A stretch of DNA of 64,000 nt from Blautia hansenii DSM 20583 (GCF_002222595.2 NZ_CP022413.2:2124001-2188000); one strand, 5' to 3'. Numbered from the stretch's first letter, positions 8,824-17,725 are shown. Notes: generated from the letters alone by a model not told the origin. Program-made: numbers and translations.

Positions 8824-9789
8824 CTATTTATTTACAACATTCTGTGGAGTTCCTTCCACATAAGCTTTCAGATTTTCATAGGCACAATCCATAATTCTCT
8901 GTCTGCTTTCCTTCGGCGCCCATGAAATATGCGGCGTAATAATGCAGTTTTTTGCCTTTAATAAAGGATTATCTCCCTTAATCGGTTCTGTGGATACCAC
9001 ATCCAGTCCTGCTGCATAAACTTTACCTGAATTTAAGGCATCTGCCAAATCCTGCTCTACTACAAGAGGTCCTCTTGCATTATTCAAAATAATAACGCCG
9101 TCCTTCATCTTGGCAATATTTTCTTTGTTGATAATTCCCTCTGTCTCAGGAAACAGCGGACAGTGCAGAGCAATCACATCTGATTTTTCCAGCAGTTCGT
9201 CTAAGGACACATATTCTGCAATGGCTTTTCCTGTTTCATTCGGATAAGAGTCATAGGCAAGAACGTGCATTCCCATAGCCTTTGCCAGTTTGCCTGTGGT
9301 CTGTCCGATTTTTCCAAATCCGATGATACCCATGGTTTTGTTATCCAGCTCAATTAAAGGGTAATCCCAGTAGCACCAGTCTTCATGGTTCTGCCATTTG
9401 CCTTCGTGTACCGTTTCATTATGATGTCCGATATGGTGACAGATTTCCAGAAGAAGCGCCATTGCAAACTGTCCTACGGATGCTGTTCCGTAAGTCGGCA
9501 CATTGGTGACCGGTATTCCTTTTTCCTTTGCGTACTGGTAATCCACTACATTGTAACCGGTTGCCAGCAGACTAATCATCTTCATGTTTTTACAGGTGTC
9601 AATTACATGCTTGTTAATCGGTGTTTTATTGGTATAGACTACCTCGGCGTCTCCAATGCGGGAAATAATTTCCTCGTCATTATCTACGGGTGTTCTGTCA
9701 TATACAACAAGCTCTCCAAATTCTTTCAGAGCATCCCAGCTTAAATCGCCGGGATTTTCTGTGTAACCGTCTAATACAACAATTTTCAT
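8824..9789 (-). CDS. D-2-hydroxyacid dehydrogenase (hydroxypyruvate reductase-like)
   Basis: NAD(P)-dependent reduction of a 2-keto acid to a D-2-hydroxy acid, or the reverse. The 321-residue protein has the Rossmann signature GIIGFGKIGQ near residue 155, then the catalytic Arg in NNARGPLVVEQDLADAL, the Glu in LDVVSTEP and the His in TPHISWAPKE. The pattern is that of the glycerate/hydroxypyruvate reductase group rather than D-lactate dehydrogenase, though the substrate is not fixed by sequence. It lies 21 bases after the TRAP permease gene, so it probably handles an intermediate of whatever the transporter brings in. Confidence 0.9.
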   Translation of the reverse strand: MKIVVLDGYTENPGDLSWDALKEFGELVVYDRTPVDNDEEIISRIGDAEVVYTNKTPINKHVIDTCKNMKMISLLATGYNVVDYQYAKEKGIPVTNVPTYGTASVGQFAMALLLEICHHIGHHNETVHEGKWQNHEDWCYWDYPLIELDNKTMGIIGFGKIGQTTGKLAKAMGMHVLAYDSYPNETGKAIAEYVSLDELLEKSDVIALHCPLFPETEGIINKENIAKMKDGVIILNNARGPLVVEQDLADALNSGKVYAAGLDVVSTEPIKGDNPLLKAKNCIITPHISWAPKESRQRIMDCAYENLKAYVEGTPQNVVNK

Positions 9790-9810
9790 AATATAAAAAC
9801 CTCCTTACTG

Positions 9811-11091
9811 CTATGCTCCGAAAATCAATTCTACCGGAGCCGTGATAATCTGCGGGAATATAATAAAGATGCAAAGAGAAATTGCAATCAGCAAAATCCA
9901 CGGTACAGATGCCTTTATAATCCTCTCAAGAGGTATTCCCGTAACATTTTCCGCTGCATACAAGCATACTCCGACAGGTGGTGTAATCAAACCAAAGGAT
10001 AATGTAATAACTAAAAATACTACAAAGAATAACGGTGATACGCCTACTGCCTGTACTGCCGGCAATAAAATCGGTACTAAAATGAAGATAGCTGCCGTTG
10101 CATCCATAAACATACCTACAACAATTAAGAATGCGTATAACACAAACATAATGATAATACGATTATCTGATATTCCTGTAATCATATTAGCTACCTTTGA
10201 CGGAAGTCCATCTAACTCAAAGAGTAAAGATGCCGGTTTTGCTGCGATTGCCACGAATAAGATTGTTCCTGTGGATCTTGCGTTTTTACAGATAATTCTC
10301 GGAATATCTTTCCATGTCAAATTTTTGTATACGTAAATGGATACTAAAATCGTGTAAACAACGGCAATAGCCGCACCTTCTGTGGGTGTGTAAAAGCCTG
10401 TATATACGCCGCCTAATAAAATAACCGGTGTCAAAAGTGCAGGAATTGCATTTATAAACGCTTTTCCCAGCTTTTTGGCTTCAAAAGAAGTACGGTCTCC
10501 AATTCCATGCTTCTTGCAGTATAAGTAATTATACACCATAAAAATCAATCCGATAATAATTCCCGGAATTAAACCTGCCAAAAGAGCTTTTCCGATGGAA
10601 ACATTTGCCGTTGCCGCTGCGTTAATCATCAAAATACTGGGCGGAATAACGGAAGCCAACATAGAACCGGACAAGTTGATTGCCGTTGCATAATCCTTTG
10701 GATATCCTTTTTTGCTCAAGGCGTTAATACTCATCTTACCGATAGATGCAATCGCTGCCACAGAAGAACCGGACATCCCCGCAAAAATCATATTTACCAC
10801 AACCGATACATGACCTAATCCGCCGTAAATCCAGCCAACCAGAGCTTCTGCAAGTCCGTAAATCTTATCTGCCACACCGCCCTCGTCCATCAATGAACCG
10901 CACAGAATAAACAGAGGAACAGCAACCATAATAAAGCTGTTCATAGATGTAAACATAGACTGTGCAGCTAAGGAAAGCGGTATATCAGACATGGTTACAA
11001 TGCAGATAACTGCTGATGCTCCCAAAGATACTGCAATGGGTACTCCCAGAAACATCAATACAATGAAAATAATAATCAATGCCCAACTCAT
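9811..11091 (-). CDS. dctM: TRAP transporter large permease (DctM family)
   Basis: Ion-coupled membrane subunit that moves the substrate. The 426-residue protein has roughly a dozen hydrophobic segments and family motifs such as VPLFILCGSLM near residue 57, GMSGSSVAAIASIG, the GYPKDYATAINLSG loop and the C-terminal SFGLITPPVGVCLYAAENVTG. It follows the small permease gene by 6 bases. TRAP systems typically import carboxylates and other small acids driven by a sodium gradient, which suggests an acidic substrate for the whole operon. Confidence 0.94.
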   Translation of the reverse strand: MSWALIIIFIVLMFLGVPIAVSLGASAVICIVTMSDIPLSLAAQSMFTSMNSFIMVAVPLFILCGSLMDEGGVADKIYGLAEALVGWIYGGLGHVSVVVNMIFAGMSGSSVAAIASIGKMSINALSKKGYPKDYATAINLSGSMLASVIPPSILMINAAATANVSIGKALLAGLIPGIIIGLIFMVYNYLYCKKHGIGDRTSFEAKKLGKAFINAIPALLTPVILLGGVYTGFYTPTEGAAIAVVYTILVSIYVYKNLTWKDIPRIICKNARSTGTILFVAIAAKPASLLFELDGLPSKVANMITGISDNRIIIMFVLYAFLIVVGMFMDATAAIFILVPILLPAVQAVGVSPLFFVVFLVITLSFGLITPPVGVCLYAAENVTGIPLERIIKASVPWILLIAISLCIFIIFPQIITAPVELIFGA

Positions 11092-11097
11092 AATCTA

Positions 11098-11634
11098 TCA
11101 CCCCTGTTCCAATGCCTTTTGTTTTTCTGTTTCTTTGTCTCCGATTGCCACCTTTTCGTGGTGTTCAAGGAAACTTTCTGCCACACCGATAATTCCAAGC
11201 ACACCTGCTATGGGCTGGCAAATACCGATTACCCACATAGGAATTGCCAATGCTGTTCCCATTTCCTTCATCATAATCTGCTGGCGTACAACTTCAATAC
11301 CCCATATAATCATAAATCCGAAAAATGCAACAACAATTACCGCATATAAAATTTCACTGAATTTTTTCAGCCACTTAGGTCCTACCTGTAAAAGCAAGGT
11401 AACACGAGATGACTCTGCCTGATTAAATCCTGATGCCAAAGCCACAAACATCATCCATAAAAACAGGTAACGGCTGGTTTCTTCTGTCCATGGGAAGGGA
11501 TGTCCGATTACACGTCCGATAATCTGCAAAAGAATAGTCACCAGCATTCCCACAACCATAATTGCCAAAATTACATTTTCTACTTTATTTACACATCCAA
11601 ATACCTTTGAAATGACACTTTTCTTTTTCTCCAT
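11098..11634 (-). CDS. dctQ: TRAP transporter small permease (DctQ family)
   Basis: Partner of the large permease, 178 residues with four predicted membrane helices (about residues 17-40, 53-72, 93-115 and 135-155). The PFPWTEETSRYLFLWMMFVALASG segment is characteristic of DctQ proteins. The tail is charged and cytoplasmic. It lies between the solute-binding and large permease genes, the normal TRAP order. Confidence 0.92.
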   Translation of the reverse strand: MEKKKSVISKVFGCVNKVENVILAIMVVGMLVTILLQIIGRVIGHPFPWTEETSRYLFLWMMFVALASGFNQAESSRVTLLLQVGPKWLKKFSEILYAVIVVAFFGFMIIWGIEVVRQQIMMKEMGTALAIPMWVIGICQPIAGVLGIIGVAESFLEHHEKVAIGDKETEKQKALEQG

Positions 11635-11652
11635 GAAAATTCCCCCATTGCT

Positions 11653-12693
11653 CTATTCTGCTTTACCACAAAATTCAGCAGTAGCGTCAAACAGCTCATC
11701 ATCTTTAATCAGCTCTTTAAATTTGTCATAGCAAGATTTAGAAACTTCAACAAATTTTTCACGGTCTTCCTCTGAAATGTCATTGTATTCCATACCGTTT
11801 TCTTTTAAAGTATCCAGTGCTTTCTGGTCTTCTTTTTCCATAAATTCCACATTCCACTGCTGTACTTCTTCACCTGCTTTTGTAATTGCCTCCTGCTGCT
11901 TGTCACTTAAACTGTCATACAATTTACTGTTAATTCCCACAAGCCATGTATCAGCCATGTGATCTGTTCCTGATATGTATTTCTGTACCTCATAAAATTT
12001 ATTAGAATATGGTACGTCAATTGGGTTTTCCTGTCCATCCAAAGTATTTAGCTGTAACGCATTGTAAACCTCTGAGAAATTCATTGGTGTTGTAACTGCA
12101 CCACATGCTCCGAAGAATTCTACATACAAGGAGTTATTTGGAACTCGTAATACCATACCATCTAAATCTTCCGGTGCATTTACAGGGCGAACAGAATTGG
12201 TTACTTTACGCATAGATCTTGTCCATTTACCAACTGTTGTAATACCCATATCTGATACTCTGTTCATTAATTCTGTTCCCACATCACTGTTTAAGTAATC
12301 CAAAAACTGCTGCTGATCATCAAACATATACGGAACAGAAATCACATTATATCCAGGTTCAAAACTTGCATAAACAGAACTTGCCAATATCAACATCTGT
12401 AAAGATCCTGCTGAAAGCTGTTTAATACCTGCTGCTGTATCACCACCGTACAAAGAGCCATTTCCAGACACTTTAAATTCAAGGCTTCCATCTGAATACT
12501 CGTTGGCACGCTTTGCAAATTCCTCTGCTGCCTGATAAATATAGGATACATCAGGGTCTGGAACAGAAATAGTAATACTAACTTTTTTCTCTTTAGAGTC
12601 TCCATCCACTGTTTCATTTTTACTTCCACATCCTACTAATCCTGTGCACAGCATTGCCATAGTAAGTATTCCCGCTAAAATTTTTTTCTTCAT
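11653..12693 (-). CDS. dctP: TRAP transporter solute-binding lipoprotein (DctP family)
   Basis: Extracellular receptor that delivers substrate to the TRAP permeases. The 346-residue precursor has a lipoprotein signal with lipobox LVGC, so Cys22 would be lipidated. The DctP fold is recognisable from GGDTAAGIKQLSAGSLQM, LRVPNNSLYVEFFGACGA, the PMNFSEVYNALQLNTLDGQENP segment and NSKLYDSLSDKQQEAI. Arg184 in the LRVP segment corresponds to the residue that binds the substrate carboxylate in many DctP proteins, which fits an acidic ligand. The specific ligand cannot be read. Confidence 0.93.
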   Translation of the reverse strand: MKKKILAGILTMAMLCTGLVGCGSKNETVDGDSKEKKVSITISVPDPDVSYIYQAAEEFAKRANEYSDGSLEFKVSGNGSLYGGDTAAGIKQLSAGSLQMLILASSVYASFEPGYNVISVPYMFDDQQQFLDYLNSDVGTELMNRVSDMGITTVGKWTRSMRKVTNSVRPVNAPEDLDGMVLRVPNNSLYVEFFGACGAVTTPMNFSEVYNALQLNTLDGQENPIDVPYSNKFYEVQKYISGTDHMADTWLVGINSKLYDSLSDKQQEAITKAGEEVQQWNVEFMEKEDQKALDTLKENGMEYNDISEEDREKFVEVSKSCYDKFKELIKDDELFDATAEFCGKAE

Positions 12694-12707
12694 ACGTAAT
12701 CCCTCTC

Positions 12708-14252
12708 CTATTTCAAATTTGTATTAATTTTGTAAAGCTCCTTCACCTGCTGATATAATCGAATGTAAATTTGATAATTCTTTTCATAAACATCCTGATA
12801 CTTATCACTGCTGGTAACTTTCTTATATAGTTTTTTCTCTACCTTTTCAGAAGCTTCTACCGGATCTTTAAAAATTCCTGCTCCCACTCCAGCCAGCAAT
12901 GCAGCTCCCACAGGTGCCATATCGTTCATGTCCAAAATTTCTATGGTTTTTCCTGTAATATCTGCTTTCATCTGTGCCCAGAGGTCGCTTTTTGCTCCTC
13001 CTCCGATAGATGCAAATTTCTCTAATTTTTCCCCTGTTACTTTCTCTGCGATTTCACATAATTGGCGAAGGCCATAATCACAGCCTTCCATAACTGCACG
13101 ATTAAATTCTTTTCTTTCACTTTTTAAAGATACTCCGAAAAATACACCTCTTGCATAGGGGTCCCATACAGGGCTTCTTTCTCCCTGCATATAGGGAAGA
13201 AAAACAACTCCGCCACATCCGGGGGCTGCTTTCTCTGCTTCTTCATTCATAAGTGTAAAAGAATTTTTCTTGCTTCCTGCTGCTTCTTCCATTAAATCCT
13301 GACAAAATTTATCACGAAACCACTGATAGGCTGCTCCTGTATAAGACATAGCCCCCTGGTAAATCCAGGTTCCTTCTACCACATGGCAACGATTGATAAA
13401 ACTTTTATCAAACTTTGGCTTATCTACACAAATAGTCAAAACATTTGTTGTTCCTACTGACTCACAAGCATCTCCATTGGCTTTTACACCTGCTGCCAAA
13501 GTAGCACAAGGTGTATCTGCTCCTCCGATTACCACCGGAGTTCCTTTGGAAATTCCCAGTGAAATAATATCTTCATTTATAAGACCGCCTACTACTTCAG
13601 AAGAATTCATCAATGGCGGTAATTTTTCTTTTGCAATTCCGATAGTTTCACAAAGGTAATCAGACCACTGTCCTTTATGACCTTTCTGTGTTTCAAATAA
13701 ATTTGTATAAGAAGCATTGGAATAATCTATTGCAAAATTCCCAGTCATTTTCTGTGCCAAAACAGTATTAATATGACCAAAATATTTTGTTTTCTCATAA
13801 ATTTCCGGTAAATTTCTCTTAATCCACAGCATGGAAGTACCGGAATGTGCTCCTGCCATACAGTTGTTTGCTGTAATATCAAAGAGCTTTTCACCCCCCA
13901 CTGCTGCTTTTATTATTTCTGCTTCTTCTGTGCTTCGTCTGTCGGAATAAATAATAGGCTCTACTAAAATATTTCCTTTTTCATCCATAGCAGCAAGACC
14001 GGGGCATAAGCTGGAAATTCCAATACCTGCTATTTTTTCAGGAGAAATCCCCTTCCCCTGAAGCAACAGTCTTATACACTTTAAGTACGCCTGCCACATG
14101 CCCTCAGTATCAATATGAACATAATCCTGATTCGGTGTAATAAGAGGATAAGAGCTGCTGCTAATTCCCAGAAGCTTTGCATTTTTATCAATAATTGCTA
14201 CTTTTATACTTGTAGTTCCTACATCTACTCCCAGTAAGTATTCCTTTTCCAT
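12708..14252 (-). CDS. FGGY-family carbohydrate kinase
   Basis: ATP-dependent sugar kinase of 514 residues, closest in layout to xylulokinase and gluconate kinase. The N-terminal ATPase segment GVDVGTTSIKVAIID (8-22), GIGISSLCPGLAAMD, the catalytic-region IGGADTPCATLAAG and the C-terminal FASIGGGAKSDLWAQMKADITGK are visible. It would phosphorylate a ketose or sugar acid before aldol cleavage by the next enzyme. It lies between the aldolase and the solute-binding protein genes. LsrK of the AI-2 pathway is also FGGY and pairs with a DhnA-type enzyme, but no Lsr transporter or LsrR is present. Confidence 0.9.
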   Translation of the reverse strand: MEKEYLLGVDVGTTSIKVAIIDKNAKLLGISSSSYPLITPNQDYVHIDTEGMWQAYLKCIRLLLQGKGISPEKIAGIGISSLCPGLAAMDEKGNILVEPIIYSDRRSTEEAEIIKAAVGGEKLFDITANNCMAGAHSGTSMLWIKRNLPEIYEKTKYFGHINTVLAQKMTGNFAIDYSNASYTNLFETQKGHKGQWSDYLCETIGIAKEKLPPLMNSSEVVGGLINEDIISLGISKGTPVVIGGADTPCATLAAGVKANGDACESVGTTNVLTICVDKPKFDKSFINRCHVVEGTWIYQGAMSYTGAAYQWFRDKFCQDLMEEAAGSKKNSFTLMNEEAEKAAPGCGGVVFLPYMQGERSPVWDPYARGVFFGVSLKSERKEFNRAVMEGCDYGLRQLCEIAEKVTGEKLEKFASIGGGAKSDLWAQMKADITGKTIEILDMNDMAPVGAALLAGVGAGIFKDPVEASEKVEKKLYKKVTSSDKYQDVYEKNYQIYIRLYQQVKELYKINTNLK

Positions 14253-14283
14253 AACTTATAACCCGCCCTTACTTTCTGTTTTC

Positions 14284-15129
14284 TTAAAACTGTTCGTAAT
14301 TTTTATCGTTCTCTAACTGTGCCAGAAGCTCTTTTGCTTCTTTTACACTATATCCTTCATGAATAATATAGCGAAGTGCAATTACAAGAGCTGTTACATC
14401 TTTGTAATCCCATACAAATCTTCCCATTGTAACACCGCCTACACCACAATCCATGGCATCTCTTGTCATCTGAAGGTAGTCATCTAATGTTTTACAGGAA
14501 TCGCCACCCTGAATTACAATTCTGAAAGAAGATGGTACACATGCTACAACTTTTGCCATGCTTTCTGGATCTCCTGTATATGTTGTTTTTACAACATCCA
14601 TACCTAATTCGCAAGCGCTTCGTACACAGTATGCAATATTTTCCCATGAGGTTCTTTCATCTGTTGGTACGCTTTCTCCCTTTGGATAAATATGTCCGAT
14701 TAAAGGCATTCCCATACGGTCACAGTAGTCAGATACTTCTCCAATTCTTTCAAACTGTTCATTCTGGAAATCTCCTAAGGTCATAGCTCCCATAGATACT
14801 GCATCTGCTCCCATGCGGATAGCTGCGTCTACACATCCGAATACAATATCATTGGTAGGTGCAGTAGGAGAATAATTGGAAATTTTCTGTAATACAGAAA
14901 TACCTGAACCAACATATGGGCCCCAGCATCTTTCCTGAATACCCTTTGTCATAGTCATCGCATCCGGTTTTCCTGCAACAATTTTATCAATCGCTCCCTG
15001 AATATCATGAAGACCTGTCATAGGTGCAATTCCTCTGGAAATTGCATGGTCTACGGTAATTGCCATCATTTTGTTGCTCTTTGGATTTACTAATCTTGCT
15101 AATCTTACATCTTTTCCCATCATTGCCAT
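14284..15129 (-). CDS. DhnA-type class I aldolase (DeoC/LsrF/FbaB-like)
   Basis: A 281-residue TIM-barrel enzyme of the DhnA/class I fructose-bisphosphate aldolase superfamily. The opening VDHAISRG, the Schiff-base lysine Lys181 in DVVKTTYTGD, the IQGGDSCKTLDDY phosphate-binding loop and GGVTMGRFVWD support this. It probably cleaves the phosphorylated product of the adjacent kinase to DHAP or a related C3 unit plus an aldehyde or keto acid. LsrF and archaeal ADH synthase belong to the same superfamily, so a thiolase-like or transaldolase activity is possible. Gap to the kinase is 31 bases. Confidence 0.82.
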   Translation of the reverse strand: MAMMGKDVRLARLVNPKSNKMMAITVDHAISRGIAPMTGLHDIQGAIDKIVAGKPDAMTMTKGIQERCWGPYVGSGISVLQKISNYSPTAPTNDIVFGCVDAAIRMGADAVSMGAMTLGDFQNEQFERIGEVSDYCDRMGMPLIGHIYPKGESVPTDERTSWENIAYCVRSACELGMDVVKTTYTGDPESMAKVVACVPSSFRIVIQGGDSCKTLDDYLQMTRDAMDCGVGGVTMGRFVWDYKDVTALVIALRYIIHEGYSVKEAKELLAQLENDKNYEQF

Positions 15130-15180
15130 AATTACATATCTCCTTTTCGTCTGCTTTTTATTTCTTCTCTTCTTATATTT

Positions 15181-16221
15181 TTACGGTTCAATTTCGACTT
15201 TTAATTCCTTGCCGCTTTTTACAGCCTCGTATGCTTCCTGAAATTCTTCCAGTTTAAATACCTTTGTAATAATCGGTTTCAGATTTACTGCTCCGCTCAT
15301 AACCATCTGCGCCGCCTCATGATAATCCTGACGTTTATATGCACTGGAACCGCATACATTGATTTCTCCATAATGAATCAAGTTTGGATCAATTTCTGCC
15401 ATAACACCTTTTGTAAATCCGGCAAACAGACAAACAGAACCTGTCTTTCTTACCAATTCTAAATTAGAATTAACAAGCTGTGGAATTCCAATAGCAATTA
15501 AAACAACATCTGCTCCAATTCCATCTGTTTCATTCATAACAATCTGTTTCAAATCTTCTTCTGCAGAATTTACAACAATATCTGCACCACACTCGTAAGC
15601 TTTTTCACGTCTGAATTCATTTAATTCGCTAACGATTACTTTACGAGCTCCTGCTGCTTTTGCCAAAATAATGTGCATCAAACCAATAGGTCCTGCTCCG
15701 ATAATAACGACAACATCGTTAAATTTTACTCCTGCATTTTTCTGTCCTCTCAGACAGCATGATAATGGTTCAATCAATGCACCTTCTCCAAAAGAAACAT
15801 CATCTGACAGTTTTACTACATTTCCTCCTTCAATCGCTTCTTGAGGAAGCAGAACATATTCTGCAAATCCGCCGTCAAATTCATATCCAATTGCCTTTCT
15901 GTTCAGGCAAATATTATCGTGTCCACTTACACACATTGCACAGGAGCCGTCCGGTATTACGTTTTCCACAGCAACTCTGTCTCCTACTTGATATCCCTGT
16001 ACATTCTCTCCTACTTCACAAATCACACCGCTGATTTCATGTCCGATTACATGTCCATAGCGAACAGATTTTGTTTTCTTTCCTTCCAGAATTCTAATAT
16101 CAGTACCGCAAATAGCCGTTCTTTTCATTTCCAGCAACATATCATTAGGTCCTATTGTTGGTTTCGGATAATCCTCAACCGTTTTAAAATCATTTGGTGA
16201 ATATAAAACTACCGCTTTCAT
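15181..16221 (-). CDS. Zinc-dependent polyol/sugar-acid dehydrogenase (MDR family)
   Basis: Medium-chain dehydrogenase of 346 residues, in the sorbitol/threonine/galactitol-phosphate group. Catalytic zinc ligands are Cys38 (AICGTD), His61 and Glu62 (GHEISG); the cofactor motif is VVIIGAGPIGLMHI near residue 170, followed by SELNEFRR, which suggests NAD use. In the structural-zinc loop the first of the usual four cysteines is Asp91, with Cys94, Cys97 and Cys105 kept. It is the first gene of the catabolic operon and probably oxidises an alcohol of the imported compound or an intermediate. Confidence 0.9.
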   Translation of the reverse strand: MKAVVLYSPNDFKTVEDYPKPTIGPNDMLLEMKRTAICGTDIRILEGKKTKSVRYGHVIGHEISGVICEVGENVQGYQVGDRVAVENVIPDGSCAMCVSGHDNICLNRKAIGYEFDGGFAEYVLLPQEAIEGGNVVKLSDDVSFGEGALIEPLSCCLRGQKNAGVKFNDVVVIIGAGPIGLMHIILAKAAGARKVIVSELNEFRREKAYECGADIVVNSAEEDLKQIVMNETDGIGADVVLIAIGIPQLVNSNLELVRKTGSVCLFAGFTKGVMAEIDPNLIHYGEINVCGSSAYKRQDYHEAAQMVMSGAVNLKPIITKVFKLEEFQEAYEAVKSGKELKVEIEP

Positions 16222-16251
16222 GACTTTCTCCTTTCCCTTTCTGATAATTGC

Positions 16252-16280
16252 ATTATAGCACTAATGTAGTAATTTTACAA
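16252..16280 (-). promoter_or_regulatory. Catabolic operon promoter with proximal RpiR-type operator
   Basis: TATAAT (16257-16252) and TTGTAA (16280-16275), spaced 17 bases, stand just ahead of the dehydrogenase gene. The palindrome TGTAGTAATTTTACA (16265-16279) fills the spacer and overlaps the -35 box, a classic repressor position. Confidence 0.7.
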
Positions 16281-16402
16281 CAATATATTTTCTATTTTTA
16301 TCATATTTATATGTATTTCATAATTTTATACCGCTTTTATTGTGTATTTTTCTTATATTTATACTTATTTTTGTAATCTCACTACTTTATTTCGCTCTAA
16401 TT

Positions 16403-16417
16403 TGTAGTAATTTTACA
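16403..16417. promoter_or_regulatory. Distal copy of the RpiR-type operator
   Basis: A second, identical TGTAGTAATTTTACA lies 138 bases upstream of the proximal copy. The spacing would allow DNA looping between two bound regulators. The AT-rich stretch between the copies holds no gene. Confidence 0.6.
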
Positions 16418-16450
16418 TCCGTTTCATAGGACACAGCTTCCCATGAAACC

Positions 16451-16489
16451 AAAAAGAGATAGGAGTCCTATCGACTTCCTATCTCTTTT
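16451..16489 (-). terminator. Intrinsic terminator after the RpiR regulator gene
   Basis: Thirteen-base perfect arms AAAAGAGATAGGA/TCCTATCTCTTTT with a 12-base loop and a following T run on the minus strand, 16 bases after the regulator stop codon. It separates regulator transcription from the operon promoter. Confidence 0.88.
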
Positions 16490-16504
16490 CATTCCTATAT
16501 TCTT

Positions 16505-17365
16505 TTATTCTTTATTTACAGATGTTGCAATACGCGTTGCCTTCATCGCTTCAAGAGAACCGTCAAAGTTTTTAAATGCCATCAAAGCAACCAGACAATC
16601 CAGCATTGCCAGCTGTGCCAGACGAGCGCTAAAGGACTCCGACTCAAAAATAGTCTTTTCACTGACCACATACAAAGGATAGTCTGCCTTTTCCACTAAA
16701 ATGTTCTTACTTTTCATTGTCAGTGTAATTATTTTGGCATTTCTCTTTTGTGCTAACTCTATGGTTTCTGCCACATGCAGATTGCTTCCTGAATGTGAAA
16801 TAGCAAACAGGACGTCCTCCTCTGTCAAAAGGGATGCCGACATAAGCTGCAAATCTTTGTCCTCCTGCAATTCTGCCCTCACACCGATTTTTAACAGCTT
16901 ATGCTGAAAATCTCTTGCAGATATGGCGCTGCCTCCCGTCCCTACCAGATTTATCCGCCTTGCCTTTAACAGCACATCAGCGACCTTATTCATAACCGAA
17001 ATATCAAGCTCCTGCTTTGTCTGCTCCAATGCAGAGCTTTCTATTGCAAATATTTTATCGCAAATCTCCGCCGGATTATCGTCCACAGACAAGGACGGAT
17101 TGTACAATCTTGGTTCCGGCACACTTTGCAGCGCTGCGTTAATCTTATATTCCTGAAACCCTGTATAACCAATACTTTTACAAAAGCGAACAATAGAAGC
17201 ATCACTGACGCCAATCTCATCTGCCAGCTCCAACAGTGTACTATGAAGACTTTTATCAAAGTTTCCCAATAAATACGCCGCTATTTTTCGCTCTGTTTTC
17301 TTGGTATGTTCTCCATCTCTTTTATCTATGAGTCTTTCCCTGCATCCCATCTCTTTCTTCATCAT
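16505..17365 (-). CDS. MurR/RpiR-family transcriptional regulator
   Basis: A 286-residue regulator. The N-terminal HTH_6 domain (about residues 15-85) includes KTERKIAAYLLGNFD and LADEIGVSDASIVRFCKSIGYTGFQE; the C-terminal SIS sugar-phosphate-binding domain (about 115-260) carries GTGGSAISARDFQHKL and FAISHSGSNLHVAETIELA. The start at 17365 is chosen because AAAGGA precedes it; the ATG at 17398 has no good site. It lies upstream of the catabolic operon in the same orientation, with its own promoter and terminator. A copy of the same palindrome stands in front of it, so it probably regulates both itself and the operon in response to a phosphorylated intermediate. Confidence 0.92.
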   Translation of the reverse strand: MMKKEMGCRERLIDKRDGEHTKKTERKIAAYLLGNFDKSLHSTLLELADEIGVSDASIVRFCKSIGYTGFQEYKINAALQSVPEPRLYNPSLSVDDNPAEICDKIFAIESSALEQTKQELDISVMNKVADVLLKARRINLVGTGGSAISARDFQHKLLKIGVRAELQEDKDLQLMSASLLTEEDVLFAISHSGSNLHVAETIELAQKRNAKIITLTMKSKNILVEKADYPLYVVSEKTIFESESFSARLAQLAMLDCLVALMAFKNFDGSLEAMKATRIATSVNKE

Positions 17366-17451
17366 ATAATTTTGTTCCTTTCTCCCTATTTCATCCATTT
17401 TAACCCGAACTGATGTTAAAACATTAGGAGTATACTCATCCGAAGATAAAA

Positions 17452-17500
17452 TGTAGTATTTCTACAACACTAATTATAGATGAATTTTCTGTTTTTACAA
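17452..17500 (-). promoter_or_regulatory. Regulator promoter with RpiR-type operator
   Basis: TTGTAA (17500-17495) and TATAAT (17478-17473), 16 bases apart, with TGTAGTATTTCTACA (17452-17466) just downstream at the start of transcription. This is the third copy of the 15-bp palindrome and implies autoregulation. Confidence 0.65.
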
Positions 17501-17507
17501 GTCTTTT

Positions 17508-17678
17508 TTACTGTCCCGCAACCATTTTCTGATTGCGTATTTCCATATACTTTTCTATCAGGCAGTCCAGATTTCTGCTGATATCCAAAACCTTTCCTGA
17601 GCCCCATCTCTCTCTTACTGCCATATTTAAAACGTTTCTTGTTTTCTCAATTTCTTCTTTCAGTTCAAGCTCTGTCAT
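17508..17678 (-). CDS. Spo0E-like aspartyl-phosphate phosphatase (56 residues)
   Basis: A small protein whose whole length matches the Spo0E family: a first helix MTELELKEEIEKTRNVLN, a short loop, then ISRNLDCLIEKYM, which carries the S-x-x-L-D-x-L-I-x-x-Y signature. The aspartate in that motif is Asp38. Spo0E proteins remove phosphate from Spo0A-P and delay sporulation. The ATG at 17678 has an AGAGGTG ribosome site. It stands alone between ychF and the RpiR regulator; no obvious partner gene. Assignment rests on the motif and size; a specific target is inferred from the family. Confidence 0.8.
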   Translation of the reverse strand: MTELELKEEIEKTRNVLNMAVRERWGSGKVLDISRNLDCLIEKYMEIRNQKMVAGQ

Positions 17679-17725
17679 TCATTCACCTCTGTATTTTTTA
17701 TTTAGCCTTTGTCATTCTGTCTTTT

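Noticed and set aside
12708..15129. AI-2 (Lsr) processing genes
   Set aside because: FGGY kinase and DhnA-type enzyme recall LsrK/LsrF, but LsrACDB, LsrR and LsrG are missing and the transporter is TRAP type.
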